Counted from the first letter of the stretch, positions 52,708-62,876 are shown. The stretch: 64,000 bases of DNA from Flavobacteriales bacterium UBA5081 (GCA_002415785.1 DIAJ01000034.1:1-64000), one strand, 5' to 3'. Notes: generated by a model from the sequence alone, not told the origin. Numbers and translations are program-made.

Positions 52708-53829
52708 ATGGCGGGGATTTACATTCATATTCCTTTTTGCAAGCAGGCTTGTAGTTATTGCAACTTTCATTTCTCCACTCAACTATCCAGAAAAAGAGAG
52801 TTAGTCGATTGTTTAGTTGCTGAATTAGAAAAAAGGAAAAATTATCTTATCGGAGAAAAAATTGAGAGCATATACTTTGGAGGAGGAACACCATCTTTGT
52901 TGGAAGAGGATGATCTAAAAGTCATTTTTCAACAGATTAATCAACTTTATACTGTTGTTGATTCTGCGGAAATTACTTTAGAAGCCAATCCGGATGATTT
53001 GAATCGTGAGAAACTGAAAGCCTTAAAAAATACTCCCATAAATCGCTTGAGCATTGGTGTGCAGTCTTTTTTTGATGAGGATTTGCAACTGATGAATAGA
53101 GCACATGCTGCCCATGAAGCCGTTAATAGCATTAAAAACGCACAGGACTTTGGTTTCGAGCAATTGAACATTGATTTAATCTTTGGCAGCCAAACCACTT
53201 CTGATGAAATGTGGCTAGCCAATTTAGAGCAGTTTAAGGCGCTTTCTATTCCGCATTTATCGGCTTATTCGCTTACAGTGGAAGAAAAAACGGCTTTGTC
53301 GCACAAAATAAAAAGCGGTAAAATTGAAGCGGTAGATGAAGAGAAAAACTACAGGCAATATATTCTATTACAGGAATTTATCCAACAAAACGGTTTTGAA
53401 CAATACGAGTTATCAAATTATTGTAAGTCTGAAAACTATGCCAAGCATAATACGTCCTATTGGCTAGGAAAATCTTATTTAGGAATTGGCCCATCAGCTC
53501 ATTCCTACAACGGGAGTAGTCGTCAGTGGAATGTAAACAACAATATTAAATACATTCAAGCTATAAAAAGTGGCGAAAACTACTTTGAGGTAGAGGAATT
53601 AAGTGAAATTGAACGCTATCATGACTATCTAATTACCGCTTTACGCACAAAGTGGGGCATAGATTTTAAGGAAATTGATGCTTTTTCAGAAAAAATTTCC
53701 ACTCACTTTTATAAGCAAATTAAGCAATTAAACTATCCGGGTATAATTCATCATAAGCTAGGCTTGTCGGTAGACTCAGCGCATTTGTTTCAATCTGATG
53801 AGGTGGTGAGAGAGTTGATGATTGGGTGA
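52708..53829 (+). CDS. hemW: Radical SAM heme chaperone HemW
   Basis: 373 residues. The radical-SAM cysteines are in PFCKQACSYCNF (CxxxCxxC, about 10-17), followed by YFGGGTPS and the HemN/HemW-type SIGVQSF. The C-terminal HemN_C domain is short, and the length is that of HemW, not of the larger oxygen-independent coproporphyrinogen oxidase HemN. HemW inserts heme into respiratory proteins. Its ATG abuts the kinase stop codon. Confidence 0.9.
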   Translation: MAGIYIHIPFCKQACSYCNFHFSTQLSRKRELVDCLVAELEKRKNYLIGEKIESIYFGGGTPSLLEEDDLKVIFQQINQLYTVVDSAEITLEANPDDLNREKLKALKNTPINRLSIGVQSFFDEDLQLMNRAHAAHEAVNSIKNAQDFGFEQLNIDLIFGSQTTSDEMWLANLEQFKALSIPHLSAYSLTVEEKTALSHKIKSGKIEAVDEEKNYRQYILLQEFIQQNGFEQYELSNYCKSENYAKHNTSYWLGKSYLGIGPSAHSYNGSSRQWNVNNNIKYIQAIKSGENYFEVEELSEIERYHDYLITALRTKWGIDFKEIDAFSEKISTHFYKQIKQLNYPGIIHHKLGLSVDSAHLFQSDEVVRELMIG

Positions 53830-53923
53830 GGAAACACAGAAGTAAGTTGATTAACTTATAGTAATATACTTGCATATCCATTTGCTTTTATATATCATTG
53901 CCTAAACTTAAAATCAATTTATT

Positions 53924-54535
53924 ATGAAAAAGTTATTATTTATTGCTGCAATTTCTTTAGGTCTTGTAGCTGGAGTAAACGCACAAGAAACTAAGTTTGG
54001 TCTTAAAGCCGGCTTAAATTTAGCTAATGTTTCAGGTGATGATGTTGAAGACAACAGTATGTTAATTGGATTTCAAATTGGAGGTTATGCACACCTCGGT
54101 ATTTCTGAGGCTTTTGCCATTCAACCGGAAATTCTATTTGATGCAAAAGGTTCAAAGTTTGAAGGTGGTGGAGAAGAAGCCAACTTTAACTTAAACTATA
54201 TTACGATTCCGGTATTGGCTAAATTGATGGTAACGGATGAACTAGGTTTTCATTTAGGTCCTCAATTAGGGTTATTAATGAGCGCTGAGTTCGACGGTGA
54301 AGATGTAAAAGACAATTATAAGTCAACTGATTTTGGTTTAGCAGTTGGCGGTGGGTATGAGCTTGAGTCAGGCTTGAACTTTTCATTAAGATACTCAATG
54401 AGCTTAGGAACTATAGGAGAAGATTATGAAGAAACAATTGCTGACCCTAATACAGGAACCACAAGTACTGTTACAGTTGATGCAGCAGATATTAGAAACT
54501 CAGTAATTACAATTGGAGTTGGTTATTCATTTTAA
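53924..54535 (+). CDS. PorT-family outer-membrane barrel protein
   Basis: 203 residues. Signal peptide (cleavage near VNAQE, about 20), then the phylum's typical barrel start F-G-L-K-A-G-L-N-L-A-N and eight predicted strands that end in V-G-Y-S-F with terminal Phe. TATACTTG 50 bases upstream resembles a -7 box. Function unknown; proteins of this type are abundant in outer membranes of Bacteroidota. Confidence 0.87.
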   Translation: MKKLLFIAAISLGLVAGVNAQETKFGLKAGLNLANVSGDDVEDNSMLIGFQIGGYAHLGISEAFAIQPEILFDAKGSKFEGGGEEANFNLNYITIPVLAKLMVTDELGFHLGPQLGLLMSAEFDGEDVKDNYKSTDFGLAVGGGYELESGLNFSLRYSMSLGTIGEDYEETIADPNTGTTSTVTVDAADIRNSVITIGVGYSF

Positions 54536-54554
54536 AAGTGGTTCACTTAATACT

Positions 54555-54583
54555 AAAAAGCCACTTATTTAAGTGGCTTTTTT
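54555..54583. terminator. Bidirectional terminator
   Basis: Perfect 12-bp stem AAAAAGCCACTT / AAGTGGCTTTTT with ATTT loop, A- and T-rich on both sides. It serves the barrel gene from the left and overlaps the stop codon of the convergent tolC-like gene. Confidence 0.92.
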
Positions 54584-55910
54584 ACTTCCCCTCAATCAAC
54601 TGATTCGTTAATCGCAACAACTCAGTTTCCGTACTTTTAATGGTAAATTGAACTGCCAACAATCGTTCTTGGGCGGCCAATGTGCTTAGCTGAATTTCTC
54701 TTAAATCAATGGCAGACAATCCGCCTAATTCGTAGTTTTCTAATGCAAATTCGAGGTTTTTCTCAGCTGTTTTTACATTCATTTGCTCCATTTTAAGCAA
54801 TTCTAAATACTTGCTGTAGGCATAATATTGATTTAAAAATGCTTCCTCTAGACTGGCTTTCTCTTGCTCGTAAGCAGTTTGTGATTGCTCAATTTGAATT
54901 TTGTTAATTTGCTCATTTCGCTTCAACTGAAATCCGTTAAAAATAGGAATGCTAATCGTTGCTCCATAGTTAATTCCATCTGTTTGGTTGTTGCGGACAA
55001 ATCCGGCTTCCGATTCAGCTTCATTGTAGGCATACCTACCACTTACAGCAATCTTTGGCATTCGATCGGCAAAGGTTTCTTTCTTCTCTAAAACGGCAAT
55101 ACTTATGTTCTGCTCATAAGCTTTTAAGTTGGGGTTTTCTTCCAACTTTTGTTTTAAATCTTCTTCACTCAGTTCACTTCCTAAAGTAATGCTGCCCGTT
55201 ACAACAAAGTCCGTAAAAGTCTCTCTGCCCAATAACCTATTTAACCTTTTTTTCAGTGAATTAAGCGTAATTTCTTGCTCAAAAAGCGCAGAGCGATCAG
55301 CACTAAGGTCTACCTCAGCTTGCAGAATTTCCAACTTTGAACCTGCACCACTTGCCTCTCTAGCCTTACTTAACTTTAATCGCTCTTCCGAAACTTTTAA
55401 CTGTTCTTTATAAAGAGATAAGGTTTTTTGCTCGGCTGTGATTTGATAATAGGTATTGATTATATCGGCAATGCTGTTGTTTATATTCGCCTGTAAATCA
55501 TATTTTGCTGCCTTTTCCAGAGCTTCAAACTTGTTTTTGGAGACAAACATTTTCGTTCCATCGAAAATATACCAGTTTAGCCCAACACCTACATTTAGGT
55601 TCGAAGAAATTGCCCCATCGCGATTGACATCTGTTCCGTCTGCAAAGCTCAAAGTGGTGTTTTCCTGACTGCGGTTGTAGTTCCCATCTGCGGCAATCTC
55701 CGGTAAAAAACCTGCATTTCCAATGCTGTTTTCAATCTCAGTAATGGCAACATTTTGCTTAGAAAGCTGAATGTCGTAATTGTTTTCTAATCCAATTTGT
55801 ATGGCTTCATCTAAGCTCAAGCTTTCCTGTGCTCTTAATGAACCATGCATTAAGCTAAAAAGCACTGCAAGGACTGTAAAAGTTTGTTGTATTTTATTCA
55901 TCGTCCACAT
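54582..55910 (-). CDS. TolC-family outer-membrane efflux protein
   Basis: 442 residues. Signal peptide after the second Met (55901 is the more natural start; cleavage near LRAQ). It has two OEP repeats of paired helices and strands, with A-N-I-N-N-S-I-A-D-I-I-N-T-Y-Y-Q-I near 120-135 and G-G-L-S-A-I-D-L-R-E near 395. It forms the outer-membrane channel of the RND pump. It overlaps the permease gene by 17 bases (8 with the shorter start) and is last in the operon. Confidence 0.92.
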   Translation of the reverse strand: MWTMNKIQQTFTVLAVLFSLMHGSLRAQESLSLDEAIQIGLENNYDIQLSKQNVAITEIENSIGNAGFLPEIAADGNYNRSQENTTLSFADGTDVNRDGAISSNLNVGVGLNWYIFDGTKMFVSKNKFEALEKAAKYDLQANINNSIADIINTYYQITAEQKTLSLYKEQLKVSEERLKLSKAREASGAGSKLEILQAEVDLSADRSALFEQEITLNSLKKRLNRLLGRETFTDFVVTGSITLGSELSEEDLKQKLEENPNLKAYEQNISIAVLEKKETFADRMPKIAVSGRYAYNEAESEAGFVRNNQTDGINYGATISIPIFNGFQLKRNEQINKIQIEQSQTAYEQEKASLEEAFLNQYYAYSKYLELLKMEQMNVKTAEKNLEFALENYELGGLSAIDLREIQLSTLAAQERLLAVQFTIKSTETELLRLTNQLIEGK

Positions 55911-58900
55911 TGCTTACGTATTTTTTATCTGAGGAAATAAAGGTATAAATAGTTGGTATAACGTAAAGCGTTAAAATGGTTGAAAAAATCAAACCGCCAA
56001 TCACAACAATACCCATAGAAACTCGGCTTTCAGAACCGGCTCCTAAAGCTAAGGCAATGGGCAATGTACCCAAGACAGTTGAAAGCGAGGTCATTAAAAT
56101 CGGTCTAAACCTCGAAGCTGATGCATCTAAAATGGATTCTGTTTGATTCAAGCCATCTGCTTTGCGTTGATTGGCAAATTCAACAATCAAAATACCGTTT
56201 TTAGTTACCAGACCAATTAACATAATCATTCCAATTTGGCTAAAAATATTTAAGGTTTCACCAAAAAAGTAAAGTGAACCCAACGCCCCTGCCAAGGCAA
56301 GTGGAACGGTAAACATGATAATTAACGGATCTCTAAAGCTTTCAAACTGTGCCGAAAGCACTAAATAGATAATGATTAAAGCCAGTAAAAAGGCAAAATA
56401 AATAGAAGAAGAGCTTTCTTCAAATTCCTTTGATGTTCCTGCCAAAGCAGTTGAAAAAGATGAACTCAAAGTGCCTGAAGATATGCGATTCATTTCTTCT
56501 ATGCCATCACCCAAAGTGTAACCATTCGCTAAATCTGCGGAAACTGTTGCAGAAACATAGCGGTTGTATCGATACAATTGTGGTGGGGTTGCTTGTTCAG
56601 TAAGATTGACCAAATTTTCTAAAGCAATCATATCACCTTGATCGTTTCTCACATAAATATTGGTTAAATCTGAGGGCTCATCTCTATAATAGCGATCAAG
56701 TTGACCAATAACCTGGTACTGCTTACCATTCATAATGAAAAAGTCGAAACGCTGACCGCTTAAAGTTAATTGGAGTGTTTGTGCAATATTTTGAACAGAA
56801 ACGCCCATTGCCAATGCTTTTTCTCTATCAATGGTTACTTTTAATTCCGGCTTATTGAACTTCAAGTCTAAATCAACAATGGAAAAAACCTCACTTTGGG
56901 CTGCTTTTTTCATAAACTCAGGAAGTATTTCTTTGAGCTTATCTAAATTGGGTGCTTGAATAACATATTGAACCGGCAATCCACCACGGCTATCGCCAAT
57001 GGTTTGTTCCTGCGCAACAAAGGCTCTACCTTCCGGCAGTGATTTTAAATCTTGTGTTAACAGTGAGGCAATTTCTTGTTGACTTCTTTTGCGTTCATCG
57101 GAAGGAGTTAACCTCAAGCGAACAAAACCCGAGTTTACCGATGAAGAGGCGCCAAAGCCGGGGGAAGTAACGCTAATAATTCCATCTGCCTCGGGAATTT
57201 CATCCTGAATTAATGCCACCATTTTATCCATGTAACGCGACATAAAGTCATAGGTTGAACCTTCTGGTGCTGAAACCACTACTCTTAAGTTACCTCGATC
57301 TTCTAAAGGTGCAAGCTCAGAACTTAAATTTGCTCCAAAAATATAAATCAGTCCAAAAGATAGAATCATAATCGTGATTCCCACCCATCTGTTTTTTAGA
57401 AAAATGTCTAAGCTACTTCTATACTTCGCAGTTAGCTTATTGTAAAAGCTTTCAGTAGCTACGTAAAAAGGGGTTCTTTTTTTCTGCTTTTTCAAGAGAT
57501 TAGCCGAAAGCATAGGCGTAAGCGTTAAAGCCACAAAAGAGGAAATAATAACTGCTCCGGCAATGACTACTCCAAACTCTCTAAACAGCCTTCCGGTAAC
57601 ACCTTCTAAAAAGATAACAGGCATAAACACCGCAGCTAAAGCTAAAGTAGTAGCAATTACCGCAAAAAAGATTTCAGCAGCTCCTTCTTTCGCCGCTTTT
57701 CGCGAAGACATCCCGGCTTCAATTTTACTGTATATGTTTTCAAGCACAACAATGGCATCATCTACCACTAATCCAATAGCTAATACTAAGCCTAAGAGTG
57801 TTAATACATTTATGGAGAATTCGGCAATATACATGACGAAAAAGGATCCAATCAATGCGATTGGAATCACAATAACCGGAATAATGGTTGACCGCCAGTC
57901 TCTTAAAAAAAGAAAAATTACCAGAATTACCATGAAGAAGGCCAAATAAATGGTTTGCTTTACCTCTTCAATAGAATCTCGGATGTATTCCGTTGTGTCA
58001 AAGCCGATACCTGTTTCTATGTCTTCCGGAAGGTCTTTTTTTATCTGTTCTAGGCGACGGTAAAACTCATCTGCAATTTCAATATGGTTAGAGTTGGGCT
58101 GAGGAACAATTGCATTACCCACCATGGGAATTCCGTCACGCTTAAGACTTGTTCTTTCATTTTCAGGACCAAGAATAGCGTAGCCAACATCTTTTAGAAG
58201 TACTAATCGATCATCACTTTCTTTAATGACCAACTCATTAAACTCTTCGGGCGTAGTTAAGCGACCGATGGTTCTAACACTCAACTCTACGTTTCTGCCT
58301 TCAATTCTACCGGTAGGCAGCTCAATGTTTTGTTCTAAGAGCGCATTGCGCACATCCATTGGCGTAATTTTATAGGCAGCCATTTTCGCCGGATCTAGCC
58401 ACAAACGCATGGAATACTTTTTCTCTCCCCAAATGCGAATTTCACTCACCCCCGGAATGGTTTGTAGACGCTCCTTAAAGTCGCGTTCGGCAATTTCGGT
58501 AAGTTCCAAAAGCGAACGCTTATCCGATTTAATGTTTAGGAAAATGATTGGTCGGGAGTCAGCATCAGCCTTAGAAACAACCGGTGGATCAGCATCCTCA
58601 GGCAAATCTCTTACCGCTTGCGAAACTTTATCACGCACATCGTTGGCGGCATTGTCTAAGTCGGAACTTAAATCAAATTCCACAGTAATCGTACTTCTTC
58701 CGTCTCTACTTACGGAAGTCAGCGTTTTAATCCCTTCAATTCCGTTAATAGATTCTTCGAGGGGTTCGGTAATTTGCGTTTCAATTACATCGGCATTTGC
58801 TCCTGTATAAGTGGTGGAAACAGTTACCTTCGGCGGATCGACACTGGGATACTCACGAACACCTAAAAAGTTCCAGCCAATTACTCCAAAAAGTAAAATA

Positions 58901-58959
58901 ACTAGACTAAAAACCGTTGCCAGAACGGGACGACGTATGCTGATAGAAGATAAACTCAT
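55894..58959 (-). CDS. RND efflux permease (AcrB/MexB type)
   Basis: 1021 residues, full length. Helix 1 with R-R-P-V-L-A-T-V-F, periplasmic start G-V-R-E-Y-P-S-V-D-P-P, and the proton-relay Asp pair in GLVVDDAIVVLENI (about 405). Two large periplasmic loops and 12 helices. It exports drugs, detergents or lipids at the cost of the proton gradient. It overlaps the adaptor gene by 4 bases (ATGA) and the tolC-like gene by 17, forming a complete tripartite operon. Confidence 0.95.
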   Translation of the reverse strand: MSLSSISIRRPVLATVFSLVILLFGVIGWNFLGVREYPSVDPPKVTVSTTYTGANADVIETQITEPLEESINGIEGIKTLTSVSRDGRSTITVEFDLSSDLDNAANDVRDKVSQAVRDLPEDADPPVVSKADADSRPIIFLNIKSDKRSLLELTEIAERDFKERLQTIPGVSEIRIWGEKKYSMRLWLDPAKMAAYKITPMDVRNALLEQNIELPTGRIEGRNVELSVRTIGRLTTPEEFNELVIKESDDRLVLLKDVGYAILGPENERTSLKRDGIPMVGNAIVPQPNSNHIEIADEFYRRLEQIKKDLPEDIETGIGFDTTEYIRDSIEEVKQTIYLAFFMVILVIFLFLRDWRSTIIPVIVIPIALIGSFFVMYIAEFSINVLTLLGLVLAIGLVVDDAIVVLENIYSKIEAGMSSRKAAKEGAAEIFFAVIATTLALAAVFMPVIFLEGVTGRLFREFGVVIAGAVIISSFVALTLTPMLSANLLKKQKKRTPFYVATESFYNKLTAKYRSSLDIFLKNRWVGITIMILSFGLIYIFGANLSSELAPLEDRGNLRVVVSAPEGSTYDFMSRYMDKMVALIQDEIPEADGIISVTSPGFGASSSVNSGFVRLRLTPSDERKRSQQEIASLLTQDLKSLPEGRAFVAQEQTIGDSRGGLPVQYVIQAPNLDKLKEILPEFMKKAAQSEVFSIVDLDLKFNKPELKVTIDREKALAMGVSVQNIAQTLQLTLSGQRFDFFIMNGKQYQVIGQLDRYYRDEPSDLTNIYVRNDQGDMIALENLVNLTEQATPPQLYRYNRYVSATVSADLANGYTLGDGIEEMNRISSGTLSSSFSTALAGTSKEFEESSSSIYFAFLLALIIIYLVLSAQFESFRDPLIIMFTVPLALAGALGSLYFFGETLNIFSQIGMIMLIGLVTKNGILIVEFANQRKADGLNQTESILDASASRFRPILMTSLSTVLGTLPIALALGAGSESRVSMGIVVIGGLIFSTILTLYVIPTIYTFISSDKKYVSNVDDE

Positions 58960-60014
58960 TCTGTCGCCGAATTTTGATAAGCCATATCAATTCTTGTTCT
59001 TACCTCTATCCCTTCGCGAATCTGCATCAATCCGGTCGTCACTAAAGTATCTCCGGCATTTATTCCTGAAAGTATTTGGATTTTATCTGCATTGCGAATG
59101 CCGGTTTTTACATCTGTACTTTTTACTTTTCCATCTTTCACTATAAAAACCTTACTTCCTTCCATATCGGGAATAATGGATTGATTAGGAACAACTATGG
59201 AATTGCCAAACTCCTCTGTTTCATAATAAACATCTACAAAAGCACCCGGCAGCAATTGTTGATTGTTGTTGTGAAATTTTGCACGGGCAATTATGGTTCT
59301 ACTTTCCGGATCTATTTGCGGCTCAACCGCATAAACTAAAGCTTTTTGGAGTTGGGAGTTGTTCGGAGATTTAAAAGCAATACTGTCGCCTTGTTTAATC
59401 AAGTCTGCATATTTTTCCGATAAGCTAAATTCAATTTTGATAGGACTTAGTTCCACTAGATTGGCAAATGGAGTGTTCGCTGCTAAATAGTCACCCTTAC
59501 TAAGTTGGCGCAAGCCAATAAAGCCGTCAAAAGGAGCATATACTTTTGTTTTTGCTATTTCTGCTTGTAGTTTTTGTTCTGAAGCAGACAATTCATCAAA
59601 GTTGGCTTGTGCTTGATCAACCATTTCCTGACTTATTCCTTCTGCTTCGTATAGTTTTTTTGTTCGTTCCAATTGGGTTTTAGAAAGCTGTTTACGCGCT
59701 TGAATTTCTTTTAGCTCACCAACTAAGTCTGCATTAAAAACCGTCAACAATAAACGACCTTTCTTAACAAAAGTGCCTTCTTCAAAATTCAACTCTTGAA
59801 CTGTTCCTCCCACTTGAGTAGTCAATTCAGCCGACTCATTAGCCATTAAGTTGCCAATGCTTTTTACCGTTTTTGCCAAAGGAGTTTTTTCAGCTACAAT
59901 CACTTCAACCAATGTTGCAGCTTGAGATGCTGCATTTTGCTCTTTTTTCTTTTCTTCACTCTTACAAGCAAACAAGCTGAAGAGCAATAGAATTGGCAAT
60001 ATTTTTAAGCTCAT
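58956..60014 (-). CDS. RND efflux periplasmic adaptor lipoprotein
   Basis: 352 residues from the ATG at 60014, which places lipobox LFAC right after a short signal; the longer start at 60044 adds ten residues that spoil the signal and is rejected. HlyD-like layout: lipoyl half-motifs, a helical hairpin (about 90-150), barrel domain and membrane-proximal domain (V-V-P-N-Q-S-I-I near 270). It links permease and outer-membrane channel. First gene of the operon; no regulator gene adjoins. Confidence 0.92.
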   Translation of the reverse strand: MSLKILPILLLFSLFACKSEEKKKEQNAASQAATLVEVIVAEKTPLAKTVKSIGNLMANESAELTTQVGGTVQELNFEEGTFVKKGRLLLTVFNADLVGELKEIQARKQLSKTQLERTKKLYEAEGISQEMVDQAQANFDELSASEQKLQAEIAKTKVYAPFDGFIGLRQLSKGDYLAANTPFANLVELSPIKIEFSLSEKYADLIKQGDSIAFKSPNNSQLQKALVYAVEPQIDPESRTIIARAKFHNNNQQLLPGAFVDVYYETEEFGNSIVVPNQSIIPDMEGSKVFIVKDGKVKSTDVKTGIRNADKIQILSGINAGDTLVTTGLMQIREGIEVRTRIDMAYQNSATE

Positions 60015-60138
60015 GATTTTTAGATCAAAAATGAAGAAACTCAAAATTACGATAAAGAATATCTAGTCTCGTGATTATTAACAAGCATTAGGTTTTGTTT
60101 AATAATTTGAAATTGTATTGCTTACAGCTGTATTTATT

Positions 60139-61125
60139 TTATGAAAATACCGAAGCTTCCGGTTTGTTTTGCAGGATATCTTCGATTTTTTCCATTACTT
60201 CATCGGTCAATTTATCTAAATCATCAATGGTGGTGAGGGTTTCTTTGAGTTGATCTTTCTTAGAAGCACCTAAAATCGCCGTACTCACATTTTCGTTTTT
60301 GAGCGTCCATGCAATGGCAAGTTTAGGCATGGTAATGCCAATTTCTTTAGCCAGCTTTGTAAGTTCTTTTACTTTAGCTAATTTCTCTTCTACTAAGTTT
60401 ACGTCTTTCAACCATTCCAATCCTTCCATGGAGAGACGTGTTTTTTCGGGCATACCGTCATTGTATTTTCCCGTTAAAATTCCGGAAGCTAATGGCGACC
60501 AGATGGTAGTTCCCAGGCCAACGGTTTTGTAGATTTGGTCGAACTCCAACTCCACTTTTTGTCGGTGCAACATATTGTACTGCGGTTGCTCCATGGTTGG
60601 TCCGATAAGGTTGTATTGCTTGGCAACCATGTGTGCTTCCATAATTTCTTGAGCACTCCACTCTGAAGTTCCCCAATACAGTATTTTGCCTTGCTGAATA
60701 AGGTTGTGCATCGTCCAGACAGTTTCTTCAATCGGCGTTTCCTTATCTGGGCGATGACAGTAAAACAAATCTAAATAATCAACTTGTAAGCGGTTTAAAG
60801 CAGCCTCACAGGCTTCTACCAAGTGTTTTCTGCTTAAGCCTCTTTGAGTGGGAAGTTTGCCGCCATCGCCAAAAAATGCTTTTGAGGATAATATATATGA
60901 GTCTCTGCGCCAATCTCTGTTTTTGAGGATTTTGCCCATCACACGCTCCGACTCCCCTTGAGCATATATTTCCGCATTATCGAAGAAGTTAACTCCATTA
61001 TCATAAGCCAAATCCATCAATTCTTCGGCAATGTTGTTTTCAATTTGTTTTCCAAAAGTTAGCCAAGAGCCCAGTGAAAGTCTACTCACTTTTAAACCTG
61101 ATTTTCCTAAATTTTTATACTCCAT
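60139..61125 (-). CDS. Aldo/keto reductase (potassium-channel beta-subunit type)
   Basis: 328 residues, TIM barrel. Catalytic tetrad: Asp and Tyr in FFDNAEIYAQG (about 49-59), Lys in LSSKAFFG (about 84), His in FYCHRPD (about 124). The NADPH-binding end has TAILGASK (about 288). It resembles YghZ/Kv-beta proteins, which reduce aldehydes such as methylglyoxal. It stands alone between the RND operon and a lipoprotein gene. Confidence 0.93.
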   Translation of the reverse strand: MEYKNLGKSGLKVSRLSLGSWLTFGKQIENNIAEELMDLAYDNGVNFFDNAEIYAQGESERVMGKILKNRDWRRDSYILSSKAFFGDGGKLPTQRGLSRKHLVEACEAALNRLQVDYLDLFYCHRPDKETPIEETVWTMHNLIQQGKILYWGTSEWSAQEIMEAHMVAKQYNLIGPTMEQPQYNMLHRQKVELEFDQIYKTVGLGTTIWSPLASGILTGKYNDGMPEKTRLSMEGLEWLKDVNLVEEKLAKVKELTKLAKEIGITMPKLAIAWTLKNENVSTAILGASKKDQLKETLTTIDDLDKLTDEVMEKIEDILQNKPEASVFS

Positions 61126-61211
61126 AAATCTTCTTTGTTTTTGTTTAAAGATAACTGAAAAGTAGGAGAATTGTTTAGGAACTAAGGCTTTTATTTTGTG
61201 AGACTCTAATT

Positions 61212-61664
61212 TTATCCTCCAAATTCTTGTTCTTCAAAAAATTTATTTTTTATAGAATCCATCTCCCAAAAAAGCTCTTCCATTCTTTTTTGATTTAATC
61301 TGTATCGTTCCCTAAAAAAGTCGTTTTTATAAAAATCATATTCCCATAAAGAGTCTTCAAAAAAGAAAGACTCAAAAAACGGACTTTGACTCATAGGGAA
61401 TTGCTTGAACAGATTTCTTTTAAAATTGCCAAGAATGCTGTCAGCCAATAGACTATCGCCTTCTACGTTGCTGTAAAATGAAGAATAAGTTGAGTCGTAG
61501 CGAATCAAGTTCCCCTCCTCGTCATATTCTTTGTTGACAATAATATTTGTTTGTGGCTTATTTTTTTCTAGATCAATACCCTTCTTTTCGTTATTGGTTT
61601 CTTGCGCATCACAAGCATTTAATAGCATGCTCAACAGTAAGCTTAAAATCACTTTTGTTTTCAT
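61212..61664 (-). CDS. Small lipoprotein of unknown function
   Basis: 150 residues. Lipobox LLNAC (Cys about 18), then a charged linker and a C-terminal half rich in Phe, Glu, Asp, Arg and Met (E-S-F-F-F-E-D-S-L-W). No family recognised. The gene lies downstream of the hsp20 gene on the same strand, behind a strong hairpin. Confidence 0.7.
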   Translation of the reverse strand: MKTKVILSLLLSMLLNACDAQETNNEKKGIDLEKNKPQTNIIVNKEYDEEGNLIRYDSTYSSFYSNVEGDSLLADSILGNFKRNLFKQFPMSQSPFFESFFFEDSLWEYDFYKNDFFRERYRLNQKRMEELFWEMDSIKNKFFEEQEFGG

Positions 61665-61701
61665 GTCTTTAATTTTTAATTGTTAAACACTTATGAGAAT
61701 A

Positions 61702-61732
61702 AATTAAGGCAAGCTAAATACTTGCCTTAATT
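61702..61732 (-). terminator. Terminator of hsp20 gene
   Basis: Perfect 12-bp stem AATTAAGGCAAG / CTTGCCTTAATT with a 7-base loop and TATTCTC after it, 25 bases past the hsp20 stop. Confidence 0.85.
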
Positions 61733-61756
61733 CTTTGAACACAACCAAACAGCTTA

Positions 61757-62218
61757 TTAAGAAATTTGAATGGTTTTAACAGCTTTGCGTTTGGCCTCTT
61801 CTTTTTTGGGAATTAAAAGTTTAAGAATTCCATCTTTGTATTCAGCTTTAATTTTTTCAGATTCTACAGTATTGGGCAAGTGAAAAGAACGTTTAAAGCT
61901 GTGGTAGTTAAACTCTTTTCTGATAAAGCGTTCGTTTTCGCTTACTTCTTCTTCCTGACGTTTAGACTCAATAACCAAATTATCATCATCTAAACGAAGC
62001 TGAAAATCTGATTTTTTCATTCCCGGAGCAGCCATCTCTACTCGAAAATCATCATTGCTTTCAATAATGTTTACACTTGGTGTTGTCGCTTCGGTAGACC
62101 AGCCTGCCCAGTCAAATAGATCTCTGCTGAAAAAGTCATCGAAAATGGGTCTTAAACTACTTAACCTATTATTGGTTCTTGTTGATGTTCCGTTGTTTGT
62201 TTTTACTAAAGTATTCAT
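61757..62218 (-). CDS. Hsp20/alpha-crystallin small heat-shock protein
   Basis: 153 residues. N-terminal arm with F-F-S-R-D-L-F-D-W, alpha-crystallin domain (about 45-140) with M-A-A-P-G-M-K-K-S-D-F and the conserved A-E-Y-K-D-G-I-L-K-L-L-I-P (A-x-x-x-n-G-v-L), and a short C-terminal tail that ends I-Q-I-S. It holds unfolding proteins as an ATP-independent chaperone. Divergent from ridA; the 238 bases between them carry the ridA promoter. Confidence 0.94.
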   Translation of the reverse strand: MNTLVKTNNGTSTRTNNRLSSLRPIFDDFFSRDLFDWAGWSTEATTPSVNIIESNDDFRVEMAAPGMKKSDFQLRLDDDNLVIESKRQEEEVSENERFIRKEFNYHSFKRSFHLPNTVESEKIKAEYKDGILKLLIPKKEEAKRKAVKTIQIS

Positions 62219-62410
62219 AGCTCACAAATTTTAAAGGTTAACAAATAAATTTCACTTTAAATGCCTAAGCTAAAAATATTAGCCTAGTGCCTAAAAAATC
62301 TGATTGATGAATTGCGCAATTCTAATAAGTCATTAACAATCTACATGCCAATTAGGTATGGTGAATTTTTGACAGTGAAAAAATGACAGCAGTGTGTCAG
62401 TTTTTACAAC

Positions 62411-62441
62411 TTGCCAAATGGAGTGCAATCACTTACTTTTG
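62411..62441 (+). promoter_or_regulatory. Promoter of ridA-kelch unit
   Basis: TTG (62411-62413), 20 bases, TACTTTTG (62434-62441): a full Bacteroidota -33/-7 pair, 15 bases before the ATG at 62457. It supports that start over the in-frame ATG at 62394. Confidence 0.75.
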
Positions 62442-62456
62442 CTTAAAACAAGAAGT

Positions 62457-62876
62457 ATGGCAAGCGATAAATTTGATTCACAAAAAGCACCGGAGCCCGT
62501 TGGTGCTTATCCTCATGCGAGAAGAGTTGGAAATCTTTTGTTTTTATCCGGTGTGGGACCACGTGAAAGAGGAACGAAAAAAATTCCCGGTGTGGACTTA
62601 GACGAGGATGGAAATATTATTACTTACGACATAGAGAAACAGTGCATTTCTGTTTTTAACAATGTGAAAACTATTGTAGAAGAAGCCGGTGCTAAATGGG
62701 AAAATGTAGTTGATGTAACCGTTTTTCTTACCAATATGAAAGACGATTTTAAAACCTACAATCGCTTGTACGCTGAGTTTTTTAAAGACAATCAGCCATG
62801 TCGTACAACCATAGAAATTAGCAGTTTACCTACACCAATTGCCATTGAGTTGAAGGTGATTGCGACCATCGACTAA
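62457..62876 (+). CDS. RidA family deaminase
   Basis: 139 residues from the ATG at 62457 (start MASDKFDSQKAPEPVGAYPH). Family marks: G-A-Y-P-H-A, L-F-L-S-G-V-G-P, V-F-L-T-N-M-K-D-D-F and R-T-T-I-E-I-S-S-L-P, the last with the substrate-binding Arg (about 117). The insertion with K-K-I-P-G-V resembles the 2-aminomuconate deaminase-like branch. Enamine or imine deamination is the likely reaction; the pathway is open. The stop shares one base with the kelch gene start (TAATG). Confidence 0.88.
   Translation: MASDKFDSQKAPEPVGAYPHARRVGNLLFLSGVGPRERGTKKIPGVDLDEDGNIITYDIEKQCISVFNNVKTIVEEAGAKWENVVDVTVFLTNMKDDFKTYNRLYAEFFKDNQPCRTTIEISSLPTPIAIELKVIATID

Noticed and set aside
62567..62582. CCACGTGAAA core in the RidA gene
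   Set aside because: The outer bases of the parS consensus are missing; coding sequence explains it.
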